In this document: in pieces, positions 55,289 through 64,000 of the stretch
Position numbering within the stretch: position 1 is the first letter of the stretch
Layout of the letters: each line of letters begins with the position of its first letter
Assembly (NCBI RefSeq): GCF_000399685.1
Contig: NZ_KB976987.1
Span: 2,619,954 to 2,683,953, forward strand
Reading direction: 5' to 3'
DNA length: 64,000 nt
From: Acinetobacter pittii ANC 4050
GTDB taxonomy: Bacteria > Pseudomonadota > Gammaproteobacteria > Pseudomonadales > Moraxellaceae
Notes under the pieces: model-generated
The model's input: only the letters and a program-made list of their open reading frames with translations
Databases searched by the model: none
Told to the model about the DNA's origin: nothing
Program-made: the position numbers and the translations under genes

Positions 55289-57517
55289 ATGACCATAACG
55301 CCAAAACCTGATTCAGTTGTTTATCGTGTGCGTGTAGCCGTACCTGTGCATCTGTACGACACTTTTGACTATACACTCACCCAAGCACAATATGAACGGG
55401 CCCGCGTAGGCTCACGCGTCGCTATTTCATTTGGACGTCAAAACCTGATTGGTATCATTACTGAAAAAGTGAACCCAAATGAACCATTTACAGGCACCTT
55501 TCAACTTAAAGCCATTTCTGAACTTTTAGATGATGAACCTATTTTAGATGAACAAGTTTTAAGTTTATTGACATGGTCAGCCCAGTATTACCAATTTCCA
55601 ATTGGTGAGGTCATGCAAACCGCCCTACCTGCATTATTGCGTCAGGGCAAACCGATGGATGTTTTGTTTCATCTTTGGAAAATCACGCCATGTGACAATG
55701 TTGAAGCACTTCTTAAACGCTCAGTAAAGCAACAAGATGCTTATCAGATTTTAAAATTACACCCTGCTGGAACTACAGAAAATATTCTCAATTTAAGTGG
55801 TGTAGAAACAGCCACTCTTAAAGCGCTTCAAAAGAAAGGACTGGTAGACTGCACACTTGAACCGCATGACTTTAGCCCCGCACCTGTTCAATTGGCACAA
55901 ATACCACTCACACTCAATGAAGACCAAAAGAAGGCAACCCAGCACGTCATAAACGCGCAGCATCAGTACCAAGCCTTCTTGTTAGATGGTTTAACTGGAA
56001 GTGGTAAAACTGAAGTTTATCTGCACATCATGCACGAAGTGCTAAAGCAAGGTAAGCAAGTATTGGTTTTGGTTCCTGAAATTGGTTTAACCCCTCAAAC
56101 CATTTCTCGGTTTAAGTCTCGTTTTAATTGTGATATTGCTCTATTGCACTCTGGCTTAAATGACTCTAAACGTTTACAAGCATGGCAACAGGCACAAACT
56201 GGTAAAGCCTCTATTATTTTAGGGACACGCTCTGCGATCTATACGCCACTACCGCGTTTAGGCTTAATCATTTTAGATGAAGAACATGACTTGTCTTATA
56301 AACAGCAAGAAGGCTTCCGCTACCATGCACGTGATGTCGCACTTTATCGAGGTCACTTGCAAAACTGCCCTGTTATTTTAGGTTCAGCAACACCGAGCAT
56401 CGATAGTTATTATTTGGTCGAAACTGGCAAATTAACTTCACTGCAACTTAACCAACGTGCAGGCCATGCGCTTTTACCTAAAATGCATTTGATTGACCTT
56501 AAAATTGTCAAGAAACAGCATGGCATTAGCCAACCTTTAATCGAACAGATTAAAAATACATTAGCTAGAAAAGAACAGGTTTTAATCTTTTTAAACCGTC
56601 GTGGCTATGCACCTGTACTGGTGTGTGAAAGCTGTGGCTGGCAAGCAAATTGTCCACATTGTGACGCGCATTTTACTTTGCATACTCAGCCTTATTCTTA
56701 TTTACATTGCCACCACTGTGGTACCGTTCATCGCTTGCCGGACCATTGCCCTGAATGTCAGCAAAAGAGTTTAAAAACCCTAGGAGCAGGGACAGCTAAG
56801 GTCGAAGAACACTTACAAGAATTATTTCCCGAACATGAAGTGATTCGGGTTGACCGTGACAGCACAAGTCGTGTGGGTAGCTGGCAAAAAATCTATGACC
56901 GTATTCATCAAAACAAACCAACAATTTTGCTCGGCACTCAAATGTTGGCAAAAGGCCATCATTTTCCACACGTCACCTTAGTTGCTATTTTAGATATTGA
57001 TGCGGGCTTACTGAGTGTCGATATTCGTGCGCCAGAACGTACTGCGCAGTTAATTGTACAAGTCGCTGGACGTGCAGGCCGTGGCGAACATAAAGGCCAT
57101 GTTTATTTACAAACCCTAAGACCCGATCACCCTTTACTAACGACTCTCATTGAAAAAGATTATCGGGCGGTTGCCAAACAGACGCTTGCAGAACGTAAAG
57201 TCGCATTGCTGCCGCCTTATCGTTATGCCGTACTGATACGTGCAGAGTCCAAAGATCGCGACTATACCTTACATTTCTTAAATGAAGCGGCGGAACAATT
57301 ACGCCAAATTGCAGGTGACATTGTTGATATTTGGGGGCCGATTCCAGCCCCTATGGAGCGTAAAGCAGGACGCTATCGCGCCCACATGGTAATTTTATCT
57401 GCTGACCGTGCTCGCCTACATTTTTACTTAAGACAATGGTGGTCACAATTGGTTCATGCACCGCGTCAGCATCAACTCAGACTATCAATTGATGTTGATC
57501 CGCAAGAATTTAATTAG
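55289..57517 (+). CDS. priA: Primosomal protein N' (replication restart helicase PriA)
   Basis: A 742-residue 3'-5' helicase that restarts stalled forks. It has the N-terminal DNA-binding part, Walker A GLTGSGKTEVYLH, DEEHDLSYKQQEG, GSATPSIDSYY, then the cysteine-rich zinc region (CESCGWQANCPHCDAHF, CHHCG, CPEC) and helicase motif QVAGRAGRG. It is full length and divergent from gspF. Confidence 0.96.
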   Translation: MTITPKPDSVVYRVRVAVPVHLYDTFDYTLTQAQYERARVGSRVAISFGRQNLIGIITEKVNPNEPFTGTFQLKAISELLDDEPILDEQVLSLLTWSAQYYQFPIGEVMQTALPALLRQGKPMDVLFHLWKITPCDNVEALLKRSVKQQDAYQILKLHPAGTTENILNLSGVETATLKALQKKGLVDCTLEPHDFSPAPVQLAQIPLTLNEDQKKATQHVINAQHQYQAFLLDGLTGSGKTEVYLHIMHEVLKQGKQVLVLVPEIGLTPQTISRFKSRFNCDIALLHSGLNDSKRLQAWQQAQTGKASIILGTRSAIYTPLPRLGLIILDEEHDLSYKQQEGFRYHARDVALYRGHLQNCPVILGSATPSIDSYYLVETGKLTSLQLNQRAGHALLPKMHLIDLKIVKKQHGISQPLIEQIKNTLARKEQVLIFLNRRGYAPVLVCESCGWQANCPHCDAHFTLHTQPYSYLHCHHCGTVHRLPDHCPECQQKSLKTLGAGTAKVEEHLQELFPEHEVIRVDRDSTSRVGSWQKIYDRIHQNKPTILLGTQMLAKGHHFPHVTLVAILDIDAGLLSVDIRAPERTAQLIVQVAGRAGRGEHKGHVYLQTLRPDHPLLTTLIEKDYRAVAKQTLAERKVALLPPYRYAVLIRAESKDRDYTLHFLNEAAEQLRQIAGDIVDIWGPIPAPMERKAGRYRAHMVILSADRARLHFYLRQWWSQLVHAPRQHQLRLSIDVDPQEFN

Positions 57518-57593
57518 ATGATTTGAATATCATGGTGTGAAGAAGCCTTTTTGGCTTTAAACTTAAAAGAGACTAATACATTCGAGGCAATGA

Positions 57594-59438
57594 ATGTCAT
57601 TCCTACTGCAAGCAACAATTTTTCTTGGAGCTTCTCTGATTTTAGTCCCTCTTGGCAAACGCCTAGGGATAGCAACAGTTTTAGGTTATTTATTTACAGG
57701 AATACTTCTGGGTCCTAGTGTTTTAAATATTGCACATGACCCTGAAGCGATTATGGAACTTGCCGAATTCGGTGTTATCTTATTGATGTTCTTAATCGGC
57801 TTAGAGTTACGCCCACAACGTTTGTGGGAAATGCGTGACTCTATTTTTGTGATGGGAAGTCTGCAAGTCCTCATTAGTGGGGGCATTCTTATGTTGATCA
57901 TACTATTACTGTTTCAACAGCAGCTTTCTGTCAGCTTTGTGATTGGTTTTGCCCTTGCGCTGTCTTCTACCGCTTTTGTATTACAGCTTCTGACTGAAAA
58001 ACAGCAACTCAATACGACTTATGGTCAGCAGTCTTTTTCCATTTTACTCTTTCAAGATATAGCAGCTATTCCCTTACTTGCCATCATTCCACTCTTGGCA
58101 GGAACAGAATCAACCCATCACGGCGTCGCTTATTTTGCAGCTATTATTGCAACCTTTACTGGCCTGTTTCTGTTTAGCCGCTATGTAATGCGTCCCTTCT
58201 TTCGCTTTGTTGCTAAAAGTGGAGCGACTGAACTTATTACAGCAGTAGGATTATTTATTATTCTTGCTGTTGTCTTGCTGATGGATACATTAGGAATTAG
58301 CACCACATTAGGCGCTTTCCTCACAGGCGTATTATTAGCAGATTCAGAGTTCCGTCACGAAGTTGAAGCAAGTATTGCACCGTTTAAAGGTTTATTGCTT
58401 GGCTTATTCTTTATGACCGTGGGTATGACCACCCAGCTGTCACTACTGATTGATATGCCTTTGCTTATTATTGGTGGCGCAGTCGGTTTATTACTCATCA
58501 AAACGCTGATATTGACTGCGATTGCTCGCTATAAAAAATACAGTTGGAACAATAGTCTGCTTCTTGGGACTTGTTTAGCTCAAGGTGGTGAATTTGCTTT
58601 TGTCATTTTGAGTCTTGCAAAAAGTGAGAAGATTTTAACTCAGGCTCTATTAGAGCCAGTGACCCTTATTGTAACGTTGTCGATGGTCCTTACCCCAGTG
58701 ATTTACTGGATTATGGCAACTCAGGTCATTCCTCTATTTAATAAAGAACGTCCACCTGAGTATGATGAGATTCCTCAGCAGGATAACCCGATTATCATTG
58801 CTGGTTTTGGACGATTTGGACAAATTATCGCGCGTATTGCCCGTCTACAACATTTAGGTTTTACTGCAATCGATAACAATCTTCAGCAAGTGGACTTCGT
58901 TCGTCGATACGGCGGTAAGCTCTATTATGGCGATGTGACCCAGCCAGATTTACTGCGTTCTGCGGGTATTGAAAAAGCCAAAGTATTTATTTTAGCGATT
59001 GATGATGTTGAAGATTCAATGAATGTCGCGCGTCATCTCAGATTAAATTATCCCCACTTAAAGCTATTGGCTCGCGCGCGTGACCGCCATCATGTCCATC
59101 TTTTAAGAGACTTAGGTGTTGAATATATTTGGCGTGAGACGTATTTATCTTCATTAGGAATGGCTTATCGTGCCTTGCGAGAACTCGGTATCTCTGATGA
59201 ACAAGCCTATAACAATATCGAAATCTTTCGGGATTATGATGAGAAATTGCTCATACAGCAGCAAAGTATTTATACTGATGAACAGAAGATTTTTGAAACA
59301 CATCGTAATGCCTTAGCCGAGCTTGAACATTTGTTTGAAAGTGATGCACAGCAACAAGCTACATCAAAACATGATGTTAATTTAAAGCGTCATTTACAAC
59401 CAAATCGCATCGACATTACAAGAGATCATCTAGAATAA
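57594..59438 (+). CDS. CPA2-family cation:proton antiporter (KefB/KefC-like) with RCK domain
   Basis: A 614-residue protein with about 12-13 membrane helices in the first 380 residues (Na+/H+ exchanger fold) and a C-terminal TrkA-N/RCK nucleotide-binding domain (about 395-510; IIAGFGRFGQIIARIARLQ, IDNNLQQVD). This is the glutathione-gated potassium efflux type by architecture. An accessory KefF/G-like gene is not adjacent. Start ATG 57594. Confidence 0.9.
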   Translation: MSFLLQATIFLGASLILVPLGKRLGIATVLGYLFTGILLGPSVLNIAHDPEAIMELAEFGVILLMFLIGLELRPQRLWEMRDSIFVMGSLQVLISGGILMLIILLLFQQQLSVSFVIGFALALSSTAFVLQLLTEKQQLNTTYGQQSFSILLFQDIAAIPLLAIIPLLAGTESTHHGVAYFAAIIATFTGLFLFSRYVMRPFFRFVAKSGATELITAVGLFIILAVVLLMDTLGISTTLGAFLTGVLLADSEFRHEVEASIAPFKGLLLGLFFMTVGMTTQLSLLIDMPLLIIGGAVGLLLIKTLILTAIARYKKYSWNNSLLLGTCLAQGGEFAFVILSLAKSEKILTQALLEPVTLIVTLSMVLTPVIYWIMATQVIPLFNKERPPEYDEIPQQDNPIIIAGFGRFGQIIARIARLQHLGFTAIDNNLQQVDFVRRYGGKLYYGDVTQPDLLRSAGIEKAKVFILAIDDVEDSMNVARHLRLNYPHLKLLARARDRHHVHLLRDLGVEYIWRETYLSSLGMAYRALRELGISDEQAYNNIEIFRDYDEKLLIQQQSIYTDEQKIFETHRNALAELEHLFESDAQQQATSKHDVNLKRHLQPNRIDITRDHLE

Positions 59439-59601
59439 CTTGAGATTTCAGAAAATGGCTATATTAAGGACTTATTCACATTGCCTAAATAATTGGACAA
59501 TGGGCACAAAGCTGCCCCTGTCCGGCTTGCGGCTTCGCTGCATTTCCTGAGCTTGATTAAAACGAAATAGTTATACTCTGCTTAGGGCCCTGGAGAATAT
59601 T

Positions 59602-60477
59602 ATGTCTGATTTACGCCAACGCTTTTATATAGAGAACTTTCCAGTACGTGGAGAAGTAGTTCATCTAGAAGAAGCCCTACAAACTATCTTAGCTCAACGT
59701 GACTATATGCCTGCGGTTAAAATTCTGCTAGGTGAAATGTTGAGTGCGACTGCATTACTTGCAAGTACACTAAAAATCAAAGGCCGTATCAGCTTGCAAA
59801 TCCAGGCTAGCGGCACCTTCAAATGGGCGATGGCTGAATGTAACCATTTAGGAGAGGTTCGTGCTCTAGCGGACTATGAAACCGACCCTCGCTTTGCTGA
59901 AGCAACAGACAGCAGCACAGTTCTTGGCGCTCTCGTTAACCCAGTTTTATTTATTAATATTGAACCGGAGTTTGGCGAACGTTATCAAGGGATCGTGCCG
60001 CTTGATCAAGTGACTTTAGCGGGTTGCTTGATGCAGTATTACGATTTGTCTGCACAAATTCCAACTCGCATTGTGTTGGCAAGTACAGATAAACGTTCTG
60101 GTGGTTTACTGATTCAACTCTTACCACGTCATGATGAAGAAGAGCAAAACTTGGTCGATGAAGATTTATGGCCACGTTTGACGATGTTAACTGAAACATT
60201 AAAAGCTGAAGAGCTTACCAATTTAGATGCCAACGAAATCTTATATCGTTTATATAACGAAGAAGAAGTTCGTTTACCAGAAATTGAAGCATTAAAATTT
60301 GGTTGTACATGTTCAAAAGAACGTTGTGCAAATGCGCTGATTCAAATTGGTGTAGATGCTGTTCATGAAACCCTAGAAGAACAGAATCCGATTCGTATGG
60401 ACTGTCAGTTCTGTAATACGCAATACACATTTACCGCTGAAGAAGCTTTAGCATTATTTGGTGAACATTTAAGTTAA
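59602..60477 (+). CDS. hslO: Redox-regulated chaperone Hsp33
   Basis: A 291-residue chaperone activated by oxidation. The C-terminal zinc-binding cysteines are in FGCTCSKERC and DCQFCNTQ. Other family landmarks are GEMLSATALLAS and ASGTFKWAMAECN. Adjacent genes do not form an obvious operon. A strong terminator follows. Confidence 0.93.
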   Translation: MSDLRQRFYIENFPVRGEVVHLEEALQTILAQRDYMPAVKILLGEMLSATALLASTLKIKGRISLQIQASGTFKWAMAECNHLGEVRALADYETDPRFAEATDSSTVLGALVNPVLFINIEPEFGERYQGIVPLDQVTLAGCLMQYYDLSAQIPTRIVLASTDKRSGGLLIQLLPRHDEEEQNLVDEDLWPRLTMLTETLKAEELTNLDANEILYRLYNEEEVRLPEIEALKFGCTCSKERCANALIQIGVDAVHETLEEQNPIRMDCQFCNTQYTFTAEEALALFGEHLS

Positions 60478-60492
60478 TATTTTAATTTTATA

Positions 60493-60518
60493 AAAAGGCG
60501 GTTATACCGCCTTTTTAT
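60493..60518 (+). terminator. Terminator after hslO
   Basis: AAAAGGCGGT, TAT loop and ACCGCCTTTT, then TATTT. Confidence 0.88.
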
Positions 60519-60614
60519 TTAGCTGTATTTTTTGATGATAATTTTCAACATGTTATTTTAAATAGGATAATATAAGGCTACTTTATAACCCAATAAATAA
60601 GATGCCTAAATACC

Positions 60615-61226
60615 ATGAATTATTTTGATTATTTTCTCTTTATTTTTAGCGTAGTTATTATGATTGCGACCCCTGGTCCTGTCATGATTTTAGTTGCAAG
60701 CGCTGGGCTCAAAGGAGGCTATAAAAAAGCACTTGAAACAATTTTTGGTACGAACTTAGCCTCGCTTATTTTAATTTTTATTTCAGTACTCGTATTAAAG
60801 GGAGTGCTGAGTGTTAATGATAGTTATCTCAATATTATACGGATTTTAGGCTGTCTATATATTGGTTATTTAGGTTTTAGTATTCTCAAAGAAGTGATTC
60901 AGGCACCTCACCCTGAAGCGATACAAACAGTTTCAGCACAAAATGGTGGCTTTAAAAAAGGCTTTCTCGTGGGTATTTCAAACCCTAAAGATATTATTTT
61001 TTTCTCGGCTTTCTTTCCGCAATTCGTCTCTATTACCCCTCAGTTAAATTTAAGTTTAACCATACTTACTTTGACATGGATTGCTTTAGACTTCCTCACT
61101 TTATCTTTGGTTTATATCTTTTTCCGCCGCCTTTCTAGCAGTCATTTATATCCCAAAATATTAGGTCTATGTGGTTTATTACTTTTACTGATTGCCCTTT
61201 ATGGCTTGTATCAGAGCTTTATCTAA
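60615..61226 (+). CDS. LysE/RhtB-family amino acid exporter
   Basis: A 203-residue inner-membrane exporter with about six helices. The family signature is MIATPGPVMILVASAGLKGG near residue 17, followed by a second repeat with GISNPKDIIFFSAFFPQF. LysE members export lysine, threonine or homoserine; substrate cannot be read here. Confidence 0.87.
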   Translation: MNYFDYFLFIFSVVIMIATPGPVMILVASAGLKGGYKKALETIFGTNLASLILIFISVLVLKGVLSVNDSYLNIIRILGCLYIGYLGFSILKEVIQAPHPEAIQTVSAQNGGFKKGFLVGISNPKDIIFFSAFFPQFVSITPQLNLSLTILTLTWIALDFLTLSLVYIFFRRLSSSHLYPKILGLCGLLLLLIALYGLYQSFI

Positions 61227-61371
61227 TTCATTAGAGGTATGGTCTAATTTGTCTATACCTATTCCTATTAATTTCATTTCGTAATAGAACAACTCTTATA
61301 CAATCTAGCTTATTGAAACCTCTAAAAATCGTTTCATAATGAAATAAACAACACCATCGTGATAAAACATT

Positions 61372-62328
61372 ATGGCAAAAAATTATTATGAAGAATTAGG
61401 GGTTACACGCAAAGCCTCTGCTGATGAAATTAAAAAAGCTTATCGAAAATTAGCCCGTAAATATCATCCAGACATCAGCAAAGAAAAAGATGCAGAAGAA
61501 AAGATGCAAGCGATTAATGTTGCCTACGACACATTAAGTAATGCAGATAAAAAAGCCGAATATGACCAGATGTTAGATCACCCTCAAGGTTTTAATAATT
61601 TTGGTCAAGGTGCTGCACAAGGAGGCTTTGATGGAGCACAGTTTTATCGTCAAGGCTTTACAGGTGGTGAGCAAGCAGACTTTAGCGGCTTTGAAGATTT
61701 ATTTGGCCGCTTTGGTGCAGGCTTTGGCGGTGGGCAACAACAATATCAAAGACAACAACGTAGTTATCGCGGTGAAGATCAACATGCCAGCATAGAGGTT
61801 GATCTTGATATTGCCTATCACGGATCAACCCAACAGATTACCCTGCAAATCCCAACCATGAATGCTTATGGCGAGCCTGAAGTTCAGCGTAAAACACTTC
61901 AAGTCAAAATACCAAAAGGTATGAAAGAAGGTCAGCAAATCCGCTTAACTGGACAAGGCCAAAGTGGGATTAACGGTGGTGCGAACGGCGATCTTTATAT
62001 TGAAATCCAGTATAAAGATACAGACCGTGTTCATGTCGAAGGCAGTGATGTGTATTTGACTGTAGATGTAGCTCCATGGGAAGCAGCATTAGGCCAAGGT
62101 ATTGAAGTAAAAACACCAGCAGGGTCTTTAAATGTCAATTTACCTAAAAATGCAAAACAAGGACAACAGCTACGTTTAAAAGACAAAGGGATACCAAATA
62201 AAACGCCAGGGCATCTGTATTTAATTTTAAATATTGTATTCCCCCCTGCAAACTCTGAAAAAGAAAAAGAAGCGTATCAGCAATTGGCAGAAGCCTTTGC
62301 TTCATTCGAACCTCGTTCATCTCATTAG
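61372..62328 (+). CDS. cbpA: DnaJ-class co-chaperone CbpA
   Basis: A 318-residue J protein: J domain (residues 4-68) with HPD at 32-34, a G/F-rich linker (about 75-135), and two C-terminal substrate domains without a zinc finger, so CbpA-type and not DnaJ. It stimulates DnaK. cbpM follows after 11 bases, as in E. coli. Confidence 0.93.
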   Translation: MAKNYYEELGVTRKASADEIKKAYRKLARKYHPDISKEKDAEEKMQAINVAYDTLSNADKKAEYDQMLDHPQGFNNFGQGAAQGGFDGAQFYRQGFTGGEQADFSGFEDLFGRFGAGFGGGQQQYQRQQRSYRGEDQHASIEVDLDIAYHGSTQQITLQIPTMNAYGEPEVQRKTLQVKIPKGMKEGQQIRLTGQGQSGINGGANGDLYIEIQYKDTDRVHVEGSDVYLTVDVAPWEAALGQGIEVKTPAGSLNVNLPKNAKQGQQLRLKDKGIPNKTPGHLYLILNIVFPPANSEKEKEAYQQLAEAFASFEPRSSH

Positions 62329-62339
62329 GGAGCAAGATC

Positions 62340-62669
62340 ATGACAACCATTCACTATCGAGAAATTGTATATGACGGCCATACCTTTAGTGCAGAGGTCG
62401 TTGATGAACAATCTACATTTGACTTACAACAATTTGCGCAAGCTTGTGGTCAAAGTCCTGACTGGATTCTTCAGCTCATTGAATATGATATTTTATCAGT
62501 CGAAAATAAACCTGAAGCACATCAGTTTATGGGCGAAGACGTCGCACGTGCTCGTAAAGCTTATCGTCTGCAACGTGACTTTGATGCAAGTTTAGCAGCA
62601 GTTGCGGTAATGTTAGATTTGATTGATGAAGTACAACAACTTAGAAAACAGTTGAAGCATTTTCATTAG
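62340..62669 (+). CDS. cbpM: Chaperone modulatory protein CbpM
   Basis: A 109-residue MerR-like helical protein that inhibits CbpA by binding its J domain. The helical pattern ending RARKAYRLQRDFDASLAAVA and LIDEVQQLRKQL is typical. The operon link to cbpA supports the name. Confidence 0.88.
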   Translation: MTTIHYREIVYDGHTFSAEVVDEQSTFDLQQFAQACGQSPDWILQLIEYDILSVENKPEAHQFMGEDVARARKAYRLQRDFDASLAAVAVMLDLIDEVQQLRKQLKHFH

Positions 62670-62730
62670 ATTAGATAGTCACGACGGAGTCCTACCGGCA
62701 CTCATTGTCTATTCCATCAGCTAATTACGT

Positions 62731-62775
62731 TACTTTTGTTTTGGCATGAGTAGCGAAGCTACGCAAGGCCAAAAC
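62731..62775. repeat. Nested hairpin repeat sharing a 16-bp core with 39811-39826
   Basis: TACTTTTGTTTTGGCA (62731-62746), identical to the minus strand of 39811-39826. The element folds as GTTTTGGC (62738-62745) with GCCAAAAC (62768-62775), enclosing GTAGC-GAA-GCTAC (62750-62762). Confidence 0.7.
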
Positions 62776-62785
62776 CAGAGATATT

Positions 62786-62870
62786 GAAGTGCGTACTAAG
62801 GTCAAATTTATATTTGAACACAGGCTACGCACTTCGTTTGTCTTGCGCTCGAAGCAAACGAGGTTTGCTT
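62786..62870. repeat. Further hairpin cluster after cbpM
   Basis: GAAGTGCGTA (62786-62795) pairs with TACGCACTTC (62826-62835), with an inner TCAAAT/ATTTGA hairpin; then AAGCAAAC-GAG-GTTTGCTT (62852-62870) with TTT after it. The last could terminate transcription of cbpM or, read the other way, of the corA-like gene. Confidence 0.55.
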
Positions 62871-62939
62871 TTTCTCGCTCAGGTTGTGGATGATGATTAG
62901 CTCGAGCAAATTTTGGAAAAAATTCAATAAAAATAAAAA

Positions 62940-64000
62940 TTATTTTAACCGAGTAATCTTCTCCACTTCCTTCAAAGTCTGCTTAATCGGTTCATATTCC
63001 AAAAACCAAAACAAATTCATCCGATTTTGACGATGCTGTTGAGCCAATAAATCAATCACACTTTTTTCACCACGCCCAACTAGATGTTGTCGATAAAAAT
63101 AGTACAAAAGCAAAATCGTGCTCAATAGCATCACTCCTAACATTATCCAGAAACCAACTGGCGATTTAAGACCAGGAATAAACTCAAAGTTCATTCCATA
63201 AATACCTGTTAAAAGGGTAAGCGGTGCAAAAACTGCGGTGATAATTGCCAAAATCCGCATGTTTTCATTGGTCTGGTTTGCAATCGCTGAAAAATGCAAA
63301 TCAATTGCTGATTGAATTGCGCTGCGTAACCGCAAAGTATGTTTTTGGATACGCTCAACATGACTCATCAAATCATTTAATCGGACCAATAAAATATCTT
63401 GAGAATTACGAATATGACTACCAACTACATGATGGTAATTTTCTACAATTTCATCTCGGAATTCTTGTAAGGTTTCGATTTGCTCTTCGCATAAATTTTC
63501 AACCTGTTGAAAGGCCATATTTTCATGGAATAGTTGGTGCCATTGTTTGAAACGGCGATTTCCCTGCAGTAATTGTTGCTGCCAATGCTCAACCCTTCTG
63601 GTCAATGGTGAGCGAATATCAAGATAGCCATCTACCATACTATTTAAAAGTCGCAACGATAAATCGACTGGTGAATTTGGCAGTTTACGGGTCTTATTTT
63701 GCTCTTCTAAAGTTTTACATAAAATATTTTCGAGACGTTGAATGTAGTTTTCAATCGACTTATTGCCCTGCTCACGCACGCTAATCAGTACATCAGGCGT
63801 CAAAATAAAACTGATGGGTGTCGTCGCTAATCCAAAAACACTATCTTGGGATTCAGCATGTTTAATTTCATCATCAGGTGTAACCAGCTTTTTAAAAATG
63901 AGCAGGTCATATTCTTCAAGGGTATCAAATGCACAGGGATGTTCAATATTGGCAATATCCCGCATATGAAATTCATTAATCACCACGCCTGAAAGCTGTT
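62940..64000 (-). CDS. CorA-family magnesium/metal transporter (5' end beyond window)
   Basis: The reading frame stays open to the right edge, so the N-terminus is missing; the visible part is 352 complete codons plus stop. It has a soluble alpha/beta region, a long helical stalk (about residues 120-285) and two C-terminal helices joined by the CorA signature YGMNF (GIYGMNFEFIPG). CorA and ZntB both use related motifs; YGMNF favours magnesium/cobalt transport. A GTG at 63986 is not a likely start because homologous sequence continues upstream. Confidence 0.85.
   Translation of the reverse strand, partial: QLSGVVINEFHMRDIANIEHPCAFDTLEEYDLLIFKKLVTPDDEIKHAESQDSVFGLATTPISFILTPDVLISVREQGNKSIENYIQRLENILCKTLEEQNKTRKLPNSPVDLSLRLLNSMVDGYLDIRSPLTRRVEHWQQQLLQGNRRFKQWHQLFHENMAFQQVENLCEEQIETLQEFRDEIVENYHHVVGSHIRNSQDILLVRLNDLMSHVERIQKHTLRLRSAIQSAIDLHFSAIANQTNENMRILAIITAVFAPLTLLTGIYGMNFEFIPGLKSPVGFWIMLGVMLLSTILLLYYFYRQHLVGRGEKSVIDLLAQQHRQNRMNLFWFLEYEPIKQTLKEVEKITRLK

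Noticed and set aside
1..64000. Prophage, insertion sequence, integron, CRISPR array or toxin-antitoxin pair
   Set aside because: No transposase, integrase, phage structural gene, regularly spaced repeats or adjacent toxin-antitoxin gene pair was seen; gene content is core chromosome.

Overview
The window is a stretch of core chromosome from a gammaproteobacterium of the genus Acinetobacter, most likely the A. baumannii/calcoaceticus complex. Supporting signs are low GC content, an AbeM-type MATE pump of exactly the expected 448 residues starting at GTG, a scattered type II secretion pair (gspF-gspG), and Acinetobacter-style intergenic hairpin repeats. Species assignment is from memory of gene content and protein sequence, not from a search. 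Both window edges cut genes: the 3' end of a FimV-like gene on the left and a CorA-family transporter on the right.

Layout. 1-3.5 kb: fimV tail, asparaginase, truA, an AraC regulator and infA. 3.5-8.5 kb: an LprI-like protein, a lipoprotein and the leftward leuC-leuD-(lipoprotein)-leuB leucine operon. 8.7-13.6 kb: a DUF2061 membrane protein behind a Fur-like box, a LysR regulator, a HAD phosphatase, rppH and ptsP. 13.6-20 kb: a long katG leader and katG, an NAPE-PLD-like metallo-hydrolase, a LysR regulator and a DUF1345 protein. 20-27 kb: a GST, a WYL regulator, then the HAD-rluC pair divergent from rne, whose roughly 700-nt upstream region looks like structured RNA. 27-34.4 kb: a fatty acyl-CoA synthetase, two identical tRNA-Lys genes, a divergent LysR/SDR pair, hemW, a DMT-family protein and abeM. 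34.4-38.5 kb: two acyl-CoA-dehydrogenase-like sulfur-scavenging flavoproteins and an ABC1/UbiB kinase-like protein. 38.5-44.8 kb: rpmE2 behind a Zur-like box, a HopJ-family protein, crcB with a fluoride riboswitch, GFA, flavoprotein, trmB-like, yacG, glyoxalase-II-like and hemH. 44.9-64 kb: DUF4062 protein, murI, DUF1285, ETF-QO, tusA, corC-lnt, csaA-like, gspG/gspF, priA, a CPA2 antiporter, hslO, a LysE exporter, cbpA-cbpM and a corA-like gene.

Most genes are housekeeping. The links that can be read from sequence are regulatory: iron (Fur box), zinc (Zur box on a cysteine-free L31 paralogue), fluoride (riboswitch on crcB), and probable feedback on RNase E through its leader. Haem genes (hemW, hemH), the chaperone pair cbpA/cbpM and the redox chaperone hslO are also present.

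I found no prophage, insertion sequence, CRISPR array, integron or biosynthetic island, and no clear novel multi-gene system. The best second-look items are non-coding: the rne leader, the fluoride riboswitch with a competing helix, the two metal-regulator boxes, a 16-bp direct repeat flanking a hairpin at the end of the ETF-QO gene, a dispersed 16-bp repeat shared by two intergenic regions, and a possible short leader ORF upstream of katG.
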